Assembly (NCBI RefSeq): GCF_027579695.1
Contig: NC_083572.1
Location: 19,237,421 to 19,301,420, forward strand
Direction of reading: 5' to 3'
DNA length: 64,000 nt
Origin: Neoarius graeffei
Lineage: Eukaryota > Chordata > Actinopteri > Siluriformes > Ariidae
The notes under the pieces were generated by a model. That model had not been told where the DNA came from. It searched no databases and worked only from the letters and a program-made list of their open reading frames with translations. Position 1 is the stretch's first letter, and each line of letters opens with the position of its first letter. The translations under genes and the position numbers were made by a program. Shown here piece after piece: positions 55,268 to 64,000 of the stretch.

Positions 55268-55634
55268 ACAGAGTGCCCAAAATCAAGTCTTTCTTATTAG
55301 AGGCTGGAGTGGTGCCCAAATTGTGTATATATAATGGAGCAGCCTAGTTATGGCTGTACAAATATTTGAATTGTGCCAGTTTGGTATAAACCTGCATTAA
55401 GTCCACTTTAAGTCGGTAAATAAGAAAAAAATACATACTAAGAAGAAGTAGTGAAGAATACTTATTTGACTTTATTTTTCAGGGAAAAAAGTGGAGAATA
55501 TTTTTCAGAACCCAGGAGGAACGCTGCATCTGAGCTGCTTGGAAGTCAGCATTAAAAAGGAAATTTATTGTAACGGATGGATGGGTGAACCATAGAGAGA
55601 TGGATAAATTGACAGATACATGAATGGGAGTTTT
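55268..55634. other. Unassigned
   Basis: AT-rich; nothing recognised. Confidence 0.4.
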
Positions 55635-55695
55635 TGGATGGATGGATGGATGGATGGATGGATGGATGGATGGATGGATGGATGGATGGATGGAA
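55635..55695. repeat. GGAT microsatellite
   Basis: (GGAT)n of about 15 units, with a degenerate continuation to about 55870. Confidence 0.95.
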
Positions 55696-55870
55696 AGAAG
55701 GAGCGGTGGAAGGATGGACAGAGATGGAAGGATAGATGTATGGATGAAGGTAGAGGTGGTTAGGTGGATGGATGGTCACACAAATGGGAGATATTTGGAT
55801 AGATGATTAATGATTAGAAGGGACGATGGATGGAGAAATGGGTAGGCGAATGTCAGGATGGATGAAGGTA

Positions 55871-56753
55871 GAGATACGTAGATAAACTTGCCGATATTTT
55901 TACATCACTGTGTAGCTCCTGATTTATCGCAATCATAGTGCAGCCACTGTGCAAATACTCCACATTAACACACAAGCTGTTACACTAAAACGGTGGATTT
56001 TAGATGCAGTCATGAAGAGGCGGAAAGAGATGTGAAAGTGGAGCTCAGTGGTAGCCTTGGAAAAAAAGAAAATCCAAAATCTCTCCTTTTTTTTTTTTTT
56101 AGCCAGGAAAAAAAACTTTATTCTTTGTTTTGTACTTGGTATTAAATTCACCAGAGAAAATAACATGCATAAACAAATTACGAAAGCGAGTTGACAGAGC
56201 CTTAGTCCTTAGTATTGGAGCCTGGTTATAATAGTTGATGCAGAAAGGATTGACTGTTCTTGGTTTACACAATATAACAGGCCTTGATGCATGGTAAACT
56301 CAAAATGTCTCGACTTTGATTCATGTTTCTGGGCTGACTCACTGTTTAGCATGTGGTGTGGGTTTGTATTAAGCGCATTTAAAAATAAGAAACCGATCTC
56401 AAGTGATCTGCTTGGAGGCTCTCATGGATATATGAGGAGGAAGAGGAGATTACATCATGTCTAAATAAGCAGAGTGGAGAACTGGGGGAACCGAACAGTG
56501 AAGGAACCGTACACCTCTCTCTGCTTGAGGTACGATTTTCAGTCTCATATGATCCTTGGGAGCGTGTGAGGAAAGACTGAAAGGACGGAGGCTCTGTGAC
56601 AGATGATCCGGTGTTTCTTTATATAGTCTATATTCTATAATCTGCAGTATTGCATTGTCAAAGCCTTTTGCCCTGGTGTGTCACTGCTACACGATTGATT
56701 GATTGATTTGATATTTTTTTTAGCTAATAGATTTTATGCTTTTGTATTTCCAG
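55871..56753. other. Upstream intron sequence of tmem198, no exon seen
   Basis: No coding exon. It ends with a polypyrimidine stretch and acceptor TTTTGTATTTCCAG at 56740-56753. Upstream 5' UTR exons and the promoter cannot be located. Confidence 0.5.
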
Positions 56754-56874
56754 GTAGACCCATGTGGACAGGAGGCGTTCCTTAATCTCAAAGCCCCTCC
56801 CCTTCCCTTACCCATTCCCCTCCTTGAATCCTGCCATTGGTGGTTCTTTTTACACCTATCACACCTTGGTCACC
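56754..56874 (+). other. tmem198: 5' UTR part of the tmem198 start exon
   Basis: The sequence between the acceptor at 56753 and the start ATG at 56875. CACC directly precedes the ATG, a good Kozak context. The region is C-rich (CTCCCCTTCCCTTACCCATT). Confidence 0.7.
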
Positions 56875-57043
56875 ATGACGTCCACTCTGCAGACGTTGGC
56901 CTTCAAACTGGCTCTGCCTCCACGAGAAGTCGGTCCAGAGCCACGGGATCCTTGCGATTTGGGAACGGATCGTCAGTATGAGGTGGTACCCTCCGTGGTC
57001 TGTTCCATGTGCTGCCTGTTCGGCATCATCTACTGCTTCTTTG
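56875..57043 (+). CDS. tmem198: tmem198, first coding exon (residues 1-56 and split codon 57)
   Basis: Transmembrane protein 198, a seven-helix membrane protein reported in vertebrates to promote Wnt signalling by helping LRP6 phosphorylation (family knowledge). This exon gives the N-terminal tail ([17 protein letters not shown]...) and the first helix, about residues 37-57, containing [13 protein letters not shown]. That segment is highly conserved in the family (CCLFG..YCFFG). The donor is TTTG/GTATGT (57043/57044), phase 1, which joins exactly to the next exon to give [12 protein letters not shown]. The frame is open without defects. Zebrafish has two paralogues, and I cannot tell which one this is. 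Confidence 0.95.
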
Positions 57044-57075
57044 GTATGTGTGACTTCCACGTTTGTTCAAACATA

Positions 57076-58445
57076 CAGTGGCGAGTAAAAGTACGCAAAT
57101 CTTAAAATATGATCTTCATCTAAGCTAGAGTAATGAACAAACACAATCTGTTTTAACTAATAACACACAAACGATTATAATCTTTCTTGTCTTTATTGAA
57201 CACACTATTCAAAATTCACAGTGCTGGTGCACAAAGTAAGTGAACCCTTGGATTTAATAACTGGTCGAACCTCCTTTGGCAGCAATAAACTTAAAGAAGC
57301 AGTTCCGGTAGCTGCAGATCGGACCTGTACGATGTTCAGGAGGAAGTTTGGACCATACTTCCTTATAGAACTATTCCCACTCAGCATTATTCTTAGGATT
57401 CTTAGGCTGTCTATTGGGTTAAGGTCTGGGCCACTCTGAAAGGTGGATTTTCCTTTTTTAAACTGTTCTGTCATAGATTTAAACTGGTGTTCAGGGTCAT
57501 TCTCCTGCTGCATCATTCAGTTTCTACTGAGCTTCCACTGGTGGACTGCCACCCTGACATTATGCTGTAGGATACTTTGATATACTTGGAAAGTTATTTT
57601 GCCCTCGATGTTAGCAAGCTGTCCAGACTCCAAGGCAGCAAAGTAGCCACGAATCATAATGCTCCCTCCACCATACTTCACCGTTCAGGTTGTTTTCATG
57701 TGCCCTATTTAGGCCACACATATTGGCGCATGTTCTTCTTGAATAACTCAACCTTTGTTTCATCAGCCCACAAAACAATTTCCCAGTCACACAGCAGTGG
57801 TGTTTTTGGTTTTGCTGTTGTCGTTGTTCTTTGCTGCCTGTTCAATGTTCTGCGTATGGTAGACTCATGAATAGGTATATAGTTATTCACCAGTTCCTAT
57901 AATTCCTTCAAGGCTTTAGCAGTTACTCTAGGGTTCTTCTTTACCTCATTGAGGATTCTGCATTGAGCCTTTGGAGTATTCTTAGCTAGGGAGACTTCGG
58001 TACTAAATTGTCTTATTTGTCTAACTGTGGACTGATGAATATCTAAACTTTTTAAGATTGCTTTGTAACCTTTTCCAGCTTTATGCAAGTCAACAATTCT
58101 TGATCGTAGGTCTTCTGAGATCTTTTATTTTTGTTTTTTGTTTTTTTTTGTGAGGCGTGGTTCACGTCAGCAGATGCTTCTTGTGATTAGCAAACTCAAA
58201 ATGTTTGAGCGTCAAAGTATCTCCACTCATTTTATTGATTGGACTCCGGGTTTGCTGACTCCAGTTAGCTTTTGTTGAAGTCATTAACCTCGGGGTTCAC
58301 ATGCTTTTTCCAACATGCACTGTGAACGTTTGAATGATGCATTCCATATGGACAAGGACAAAGCAATAATTTGTGTGGTCTTAGTTAAATTGTTGTCCCC
58401 CCCCCCCCATTATTTTAACTTCGATGAAGTTCAAACTATACTATA
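57076..58445 (-). mobile_element. Tc1-like transposon remnant in tmem198 intron
   Basis: The left end CAGTGGCGAGTAAAAGTACG follows TA. The minus-strand transposase is in pieces: MHKAGKGYKAILKSLDIHQS, NTPKAQCRILNEVKKNPRVT, TIRRTLNRQQRTTTTAKPKT and VLWADETKVELF, then LRIMLSGNSSIRKYGPNFLL, with stops and frameshifts between. The C-terminal catalytic part is largely gone. The right TIR is absent. Confidence 0.82.
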
Positions 58446-59653
58446 AGATAAATTTATACATAAATGCAAGTAGTTAGACTTGCTTTTTTCTTTCTTGACA
58501 TTGTATTACTGATAGTCTTAAAGATTTGGGGTGGCCTTGGAACATTCTCTGCCACTAAGACTATTTTTTACTTTCAACAGATCACAGTGTAGACATCATC
58601 AGGAGTTGTGCTACAATTAAACGTAATCTGTCAACATGGTTAACCAGTTTAATCAGTGTGGCCTTTAACATGAGGGCAAAAAAACACTACACAACCAAGG
58701 AGAATGTCAGTTACTCTTCAATCAGGCTAGTTGAAATCCCTGTGGTTAAAAATAAGTAGATGTAAGAATTTTAAAAAGCAGTCTTGCTTGTTGGTTGGAT
58801 GGATAGATGGATGGAAGGATGGATATAGAGAGAGCTGAATTGGCTGAATAGGAGATGTTTGGATGGATGGCGAAATGGATAGACAGATAGCTGGAAATTG
58901 GAATCATGGATGGGTAGATGGAAAGATAAATGGATAGAGCAATGCTTGGATTAGTTTGCTTAGTTTTTCACACTACTAGATGTAGATCCAATGGCTCCAA
59001 TTCAGTCAGTGTGACCTAAAAGCATAACACTCTTCTGTCAGGGTAATTAAAAACTCAAGGGGTTAAAAATGACTCAACACCAGGAAAGTAGTGATGCTGT
59101 CCGTGACATTTTGTCAGGGTTTTTTTTTTTTTGGTCCTCCATCAGAAGCAAATTCCTGACCAAATCTGACCATCCTTCTTGTACCGGGGCTAATTTGTAT
59201 AAATAGACACAACCTAATATGGCATGAAGTGCTTTTAAAATCTTGCAGATCACATTCACAGTGAATACAGAGTGAAGTGCTGTATGTAAAGTGTGGGATT
59301 ATATAAATAAGCCCACCTTGATGTTGACGTATCTTGGTGGTCCGTAAACCAAAAAGTTCTTCAATGAAAATATGAAAAGATACTTGTTGCTCTCACTGTC
59401 GCTCTCTAATTATGTCCATGGTAAATAAAATGTAAGCTCACTTCATTTGATCTATTCCCAGACACCGGATAGAAACATGTCTGATCATACAAGGAAGTCT
59501 CCCTTTTTTTTTTTTAATTACCATAAGACTATTTTTTTTTACTTTTGCATAAGACTACGTTTGTGGAAGATGGCTGCTGAATTTTCTCAAATCTTTGTAT
59601 AGTCATTTCAATTATTTATGTAACCGTTCTCACTGACCCAAACTGTAATTTTT
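58446..59653. other. tmem198 intron, unassigned
   Basis: Degenerate GGAT sequence at about 58795-58935 and T-rich runs at 59118-59131 and 59504-59517. No exon seen. Confidence 0.45.
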
Positions 59654-59972
59654 TTATGCCTCCCCCACCTTAAGATGCAGGAGGCATTATGTTTTCGGGT
59701 TGTCCGTCTGTCCGTCCGTCCGTGCATGCGTCTGTCCCAAAACCTTGTGAACACGATATCTCAAAGGCTAATGAAAGGAATTTCACCAAACTTTCACCAT
59801 TTGTGCGCTTTGGGACAAACATGAACTGATTAGATTTTGAGGTTAAAAGGTCGCAGGTCAAGATTACTGTGAGGTCAAATGTCCGTCCCCAAATCACAAC
59901 TTTAATAAGGCGTGTGGTCTACCGGGCGGAGGCATCCCCATCGACGCCGTTGGCGTAGAGTTCTATCTAGTT
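59654..59972. repeat. Dispersed repeat, short form (one block)
   Basis: Same family as 47172-47696: GATGCAGGAGGCATTATGTT, (GTCC)n, TTTCACCAAACTTTCACCAT, GGTCAAGATTACTGTGAGGT, and the same end GGCGTAGAGTTCTATCTAGT. It has only one of the ~130-bp blocks. Confidence 0.85.
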
Positions 59973-60737
59973 TTTTATTTTGTGTGTGTGCAGCTAATCA
60001 GTTCGAAGCATTCTGCAAAGACTGAGGGCCCAAAATGAGTTCTCCATAAATTCTATCAAAGATTCAAGCGCTTTTTGTTTTAATACCAGCCTCTGTTTGA
60101 TCATGAAAGGCCTGAATGTAGTAGAATTTTGTTTCTGTTGAGATGAAGCTCAGTCTGTCTCTCAGATGCTTGTAGATGGGTGGGTGATGAGTGTGTAGTC
60201 AATGCTAATGAGCTCTGAAGTGTCACAAGATCACACTAGTGAGCCATTTTTGAACTGTGAAGTCAGTGCAGCTGCTAGATATTTGTGTTACCACCAACTC
60301 CCATCCTCTTGTTTTGCATGACTCATGTAGCTCTCATTTAGCTCATTTTCTACATCCCACAACTTTAACAACTCCCTCGGTCTCTCCCTCCTTCCCTGTC
60401 TGTATCTCTCTATCCAGTCTGACAAGTTCTCCACAGTTATTAACATGGCATGTGGTGGTGATGTTAAAATGGTGCACCTGCCTAAAAGCTTTCTCCTTCA
60501 AGATATTTCAAGTTCATATCCAACAAGCAAGCACAATTCGTCTTGCTCTTGCTGGGAAAGACGGATTTCCTTTCTCCTTGTTGATCCCCGTGATTTGAGC
60601 AAATTGCGGTTGTCTTAGTTTGTGTATACAGAACAAGGCAGTTAAGGGTGTCGAAGCATGTTGAGGGAATGGACGTCCAAAATTAGGAGAAAATTGGGAA
60701 ACGAAAACATCACATCACTAAGATTGGTATTAAAATA
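59973..60737. other. tmem198 intron, unassigned
   Basis: No exon or repeat recognised. Confidence 0.4.
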
Positions 60738-61105
60738 CAGTACGAGTTAGAAGTTTGGACACACCTTTTACTTCAGTGTTTTTTCTTTATTTTTACTCAT
60801 TAAAAGACACTTCATGTCTTAAAGAAAAGCTTTTCTCTTTAGTTAGTTGAGTGGCTCATGATGACAAAAAACAGTTGTGGAATAGGGCTATTTACTGTTT
60901 GATCTCAAACTCGTTAAGAAGGCATGAAATTGCACTAATTAACTTTTGACGAGGCACACTAGTTAATTGAAAAGCATTCCAGGTGACGACCTCATGAAGC
61001 TGGTTAAGATAATGCCAATAGTGTACGAAGCATCATCAAGGTAAACGCTGGCTACTTTGAAGAATCTCAAATAGGAAACTTTTTTTTTTGTTTGTTTAGC
61101 ACATA

Positions 61106-61154
<49 letters not shown>

Positions 61155-61190
61155 TCCATATGTTATTTCATAGTTTTGGTGTCTTCAGTA
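60738..61190. mobile_element. Non-autonomous Tc1-like element, right end missing
   Basis: It starts CAGTACGAGTTAGAAGTTTG, a mutated form of the terminus at 12569. The interior matches the 12569 and 23517 copies (GTTGTGGAATAGGGC, ATTAACTTTTGACGAGGCAC, CATCAAGGTAAACGCTGG). An (AC)n at 61109-61152 interrupts it. The right end is replaced by the inverted-repeat sequence at 61193. Confidence 0.8.
61109..61152. repeat. AC microsatellite
   Basis: (AC)n of about 22 units. Confidence 0.95.
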
Positions 61191-61192
61191 TT

Positions 61193-61350
61193 AAAGCCCA
61201 GTCCCACAATACCGATAACTAGACCTACAACTACTATGATTACTATAAACAAATCGGTCCCCTGCAGTTTGTGGTTGGTGGTCACAGCAGACTGATAACG
61301 ATACCTATAGCTGAAGCCTGGGTTTATCAGTATTGGTGAGACTGCTTCTG
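61193..61350. mobile_element. Possible small MITE
   Basis: AGCCCAGTCCCACAATACCG at the left is roughly inverted at the right (TCAGTATTGGTGAGACTGCTT). The arms are imperfect, so this is tentative. Confidence 0.45.
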
Positions 61351-61933
61351 GAGCGTCCCCCCCCCCATCTGAACCTGTTCCGATAAAACATCTGACCAGT
61401 CAGGTAATGGTTGACATGTGACGTTGTCTGAGCACGTGCTATTTTTCCCAGGCATCTTTGTACATCCTTGTTGCATCAGTGGAGGAGAAGCTGATTATAG
61501 AAGTGTCGAAGATAAGCATCAAAAGCAGCCCTTCCTCGCTGTCACATGTCGGCCCGGGGGCATGTTGAGTTATTGACAGATTCAGAAAGTACAGTTTCTA
61601 AGCTTTCCAATGATGCCTTCCATGTGGAGATCTGACAATATTTGAAGAATGTGTGGCCTTTTGAAAGTGCATACCTCTTAAAACAGGAAAGGGAGAAAAT
61701 CGCCCTCAAAGTTTTCCTTCTCAGTTACTCTGGGTGCAGGGAGGGGACATAATGGTGCTCATTTGCATGACATTTAAGGAAAGCCCTACCCCCTACTAGC
61801 TAGCACGATGCTACTTTCATGTAAACAAAGATCACCACATCAATTTTCCTTCCATGCAAAGTATGCCCAACACAATTATGAAATACAAAAATAAGTCCTA
61901 AAGTATACTTTAACGTTTTGTGGTTGAAAAATT

Positions 61934-62147
61934 ACTCACACTGTAAGAAAGATAGCACGATGATAACACAACTAACACAATGCTAGTTTCATGTAACCAA
62001 ACCACAACACTCTCCGTTACATCCAAAAATAACAAAATTACTCACATCGTAAGAAAGAAAGATAGCACGATGATAACACAACTAACACGATGCTAGTTTC
62101 ATGTAACCAAACCACAACACTCTCCGTTACATGCAAAAATAACCACA
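61934..62147. repeat. 106-bp tandem duplication
   Basis: ACTCACACTGTAAGAAAGAT (61934) and ACTCACATCGTAAGAAAGAA (62040) start two near-identical units containing AGCACGATGATAACACAACT and AACCACAACACTCTCCGTTA. A more diverged partial copy precedes them from about 61805 (GATGCTACTTTCATGTAAAC). Confidence 0.88.
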
Positions 62148-62737
62148 CAACCTTAGATTAATAAACTTACCCCATCAGAAAGAGAAACGTCGCCTTGCAT
62201 ACATCAGTGCCTCCGATGGAATATGTAGTCCTAGAACACTTCCTTTTGGTTGTTTTTTTTTTTTTTGCTAGAAATGGTCATCTCCGATGTAACTACCGTG
62301 CGTCTGTTTGCTTCGAGGTGTTTCAGCTCCTCTGCGATCTGTTTAGCTTCCTCCATATTCATTCAATAGTGAAATTACATGCCTGTATGCAGCTTAAGTA
62401 GCCACAAGCTCAGCTCGTATCATACAGCTGATTGGCGGAAAAAAAAAAAAAAGACTTAAATCGTCATGTGAATGGCCCATATGGTAATTTACCCACACCC
62501 CCCAGCAGGCTACAGTCCTGACAAAAACGAGACAATTTGCAACAAAAAATGTATGCTTTTCCAACAAAACAATCAATTATCTGAAATGCTGATTGCATTC
62601 TTCAAGATCTCAACTTGCACATTATGGAAAAAAACAAAAATCACAAATTTCGAAAAAAAAAAAGCTTCTTTTGCGATTTTCTCGGATTCATTTCGGCCGA
62701 CATGTGTCCCTGAATTCCGTGAGGTGACATATATGGG

Positions 62738-62782
62738 TGTAATGGTCAGGCGTCCACAAACTTCTGGCCATATAGTGTACCT
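62738..62782. mobile_element. Solo Tc1-like terminus
   Basis: GGTCAGGCGTCCACAAACTT then CTGGCCATATAGTGTA is the inverted form of a common fish Tc1-type terminus (TACACTATATGGCC...AAGTTTGTGGAC). No partner end was found upstream. Confidence 0.65.
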
Positions 62783-62913
62783 TTCCTTGTCTTTGGGTGT
62801 CTTTTTAACATGAAATATACCTTAGGTTCACTAATGTCAGGTCATGTTACTTTAGTGAGTAATTTAGACTTTTATAGAGTTGAGTGAACTAAATTAAACC
62901 GTTTCTATCACAG

Positions 62914-63495
62914 GCTACCGCTGTTTCAAGGCCGTGCTCTTCCTGACAGGCCTGATGTTTGGCTCGGTGGTGGTCTTCCTGCTGTGCTACAAGGAGCGAG
63001 TGCTGGACACACAGCTGAGCGCTGAGGCAAGCGCAGGTATCGGGCTGGGCATCGGCACACTGTGCGGTCTGGTCACCATGCTGGTGCGCAGTGTTGGTCT
63101 CTTCATGGTGGGCCTGCTGCTGGGTCTGCTGGCAGGCATTGGCACTCTGGTGGGCATGGAGGAGTTGTCATCAGCACCACCACGTTCTGTGTGGGTGCCA
63201 CTCGGGGTGCTGCTGGGCCTGGGAATGCTGTTCGCTGTTCTCACGCTGCAGTGGCAACGCTTCTTCACCACACTGTCTACAGCAGCATTTGGAGCAGCCG
63301 TCATCGCTGTGGCAGCTGATTACTTTGTGGAGCTGTTTGTGTTGGTGCGCTACATCTACGAGCGGGTGAAAGCTGTACCGGCGCGCTCGCAGTGTTGGGT
63401 GACATGGGCTGTGCTTGGAGCCTGGCCTGCCCTTGCCCTGCTCGGAGCACTCGTGCAGTGGCGGGTGACAGCTGAGGGATACTCCCATACTAAAG
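62914..63495 (+). CDS. tmem198: tmem198, main transmembrane exon
   Basis: Acceptor TTTCTATCACAG (ending 62913) and donor AAAG/GTGAGG (63495/63496). It encodes about 194 residues with helices 2-7: [87 protein letters not shown] and [17 protein letters not shown]. The conserved ends are [19 protein letters not shown] and [15 protein letters not shown]-rich third positions contrast with the AT-rich surroundings, as expected for a constrained exon. The human protein is about 360 residues; about 250 are covered here, so roughly 110 cytoplasmic C-terminal residues (one or more exons) are missing and should lie downstream. Confidence 0.96.
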
Positions 63496-63726
63496 GTGAG
63501 GATGGGAATGGGAACAAGATTTTAAAAAATAATAATAATAATAAAATTAAATTTAAAAAAAAAACTTTTTTTTTTTTTGTGATGTGGATAATTATCCTAT
63601 CTTGACACAGAGCACCATGCAGCATTTGAACGGAGACGTACTAAGTTCTATTCTTGAAACACATTTATACGTACATACAAACAAGGGCTATGATCATATT
63701 GTATGCATAAACTGTGGACCTAATAT
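63496..63726 (+). other. tmem198 downstream intron start, no proven exon
   Basis: AATAAT and A/T runs follow the donor. A possible acceptor (TTGACACAG at about 63603-63611) followed by about 15 codons ending in a stop (EHHAAFERRRTKFYS) gives no family match, so it is not called. Confidence 0.4.
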
Positions 63727-63960
63727 ACTAGTGCATCTCAAAATATTGGAATATCGTGAAAAAGTTCTTTTTTTTGTAATTAATTCAAAAAGGTAAACTT
63801 TCATATATTCTCTATTCATTACATGTAAAGTGAAATATTTCAAGCCTTTTTTTTTGTTTTGTTTTAATTTTAATGATTTATGGCTTATAGCTCATGAAAA
63901 ACAGAAATCCAGTATCTCAAATTATTAGAATATTTAATTTCAAGTTTGAGTAAAACAGTA
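63727..63960 (+). mobile_element. TIR DNA transposon, left part (continues to window edge)
   Basis: It starts CACTAGTGCATCTCAAAATA and runs through GTGAAAAAGTTC, AACTTTCATATATTC, AAATATTTCAAGCC and GGCTTATAGCTCATGAAAAA to CAAATTATTAGAATATT. This is a repeat seen widely in fish genomes. The first ~120 bp match the solo end at 875-996 in reverse. Confidence 0.7.
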
Positions 63961-64000
63961 TAAATACTGTGTATCTCTCGGTCTAGTTCAGTACACGCAA

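Noticed and set aside
55552..55806. Frames of HPSIHPSI or GWMDGWMD repeats
   Set aside because: Translations of the GGAT microsatellite.
57205..58088. Host exons within the tmem198 intron
   Set aside because: All recognisable frames match decayed Tc1 transposase on the minus strand.
63603..63657. Next tmem198 exon
   Set aside because: The frame-compatible reading (EHHAAFERRRTKFYS then stop) has no resemblance to the conserved C-terminal region expected there; a short NGDVLS likeness is in another frame and too brief.

Overview
The window reads as a piece of a ray-finned (teleost) fish genome. It has low gene density, spliced coding exons, many microsatellites, and a repeat content typical of teleosts: several Tc1-type transposons, hAT, PIF/Harbinger-like and TTAA-target DNA transposons, L2/CR1-like LINEs, tRNA-headed SINEs and a Ty3/gypsy chromovirus. 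I would not go below 'teleost' with confidence; the SINE family is one I associate with catfishes among others, but that is recall.

Only one host gene is convincing. It is tmem198 (+ strand), with its start-codon exon at 56754-57043 and a large seven-helix exon at 62914-63495. The two are separated by a 5.9 kb intron filled with transposon debris, and the 3' end of the gene lies beyond the window or is unresolved in its last 500 bases. Everything else I can name is mobile-element derived.

Layout. 1-800: a LINE reverse-transcriptase fragment split by a SINE. 2184-4551: a tandem triplication of a ~0.8 kb unit made of a MITE plus the end of a mariner-like element. 5165-6531: a dead Tc1 copy. 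7666-8365: a decayed LINE. 12569-15745: a short Tc1-like element blown up by nested MITEs and a SINE. 15860-17196: a TTAA-flanked transposon with a THAP-domain exon that is itself interrupted by a fold-back MITE. 22.3-29.8 kb: four Tc1 copies, one inserted inside another. 30.7-40.9 kb: a deep nest in which a Tc1 element (31844-39956) holds a PIF/Harbinger-like element (32064-38571), which holds a second MITE (32373-32983) and an apparently complete chromovirus (33035-38331). 42268-48163: a ~5.9 kb DNA transposon with its own nested SINEs and an hAT MITE. 48.4-55.3 kb: another TIR element, a SINE with perfect target-site duplication, a BED-finger hAT element, and a LINE interrupted by an L2-type LINE. 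56.7-63.5 kb: tmem198.

The best find is the chromovirus. Its two 479-bp LTRs appear identical, it has perfect 5-bp target duplications, open gag and pol, a canonical -1 slippery heptamer where the two frames overlap, and a primer-binding region whose 11 bases match a complementary segment just downstream of the LTR TATA box. The last point indicates Tf1/sushi-type self-priming. It looks very recently inserted. I see no CRISPR array, rRNA, functional tRNA gene or prokaryotic-type defence system.
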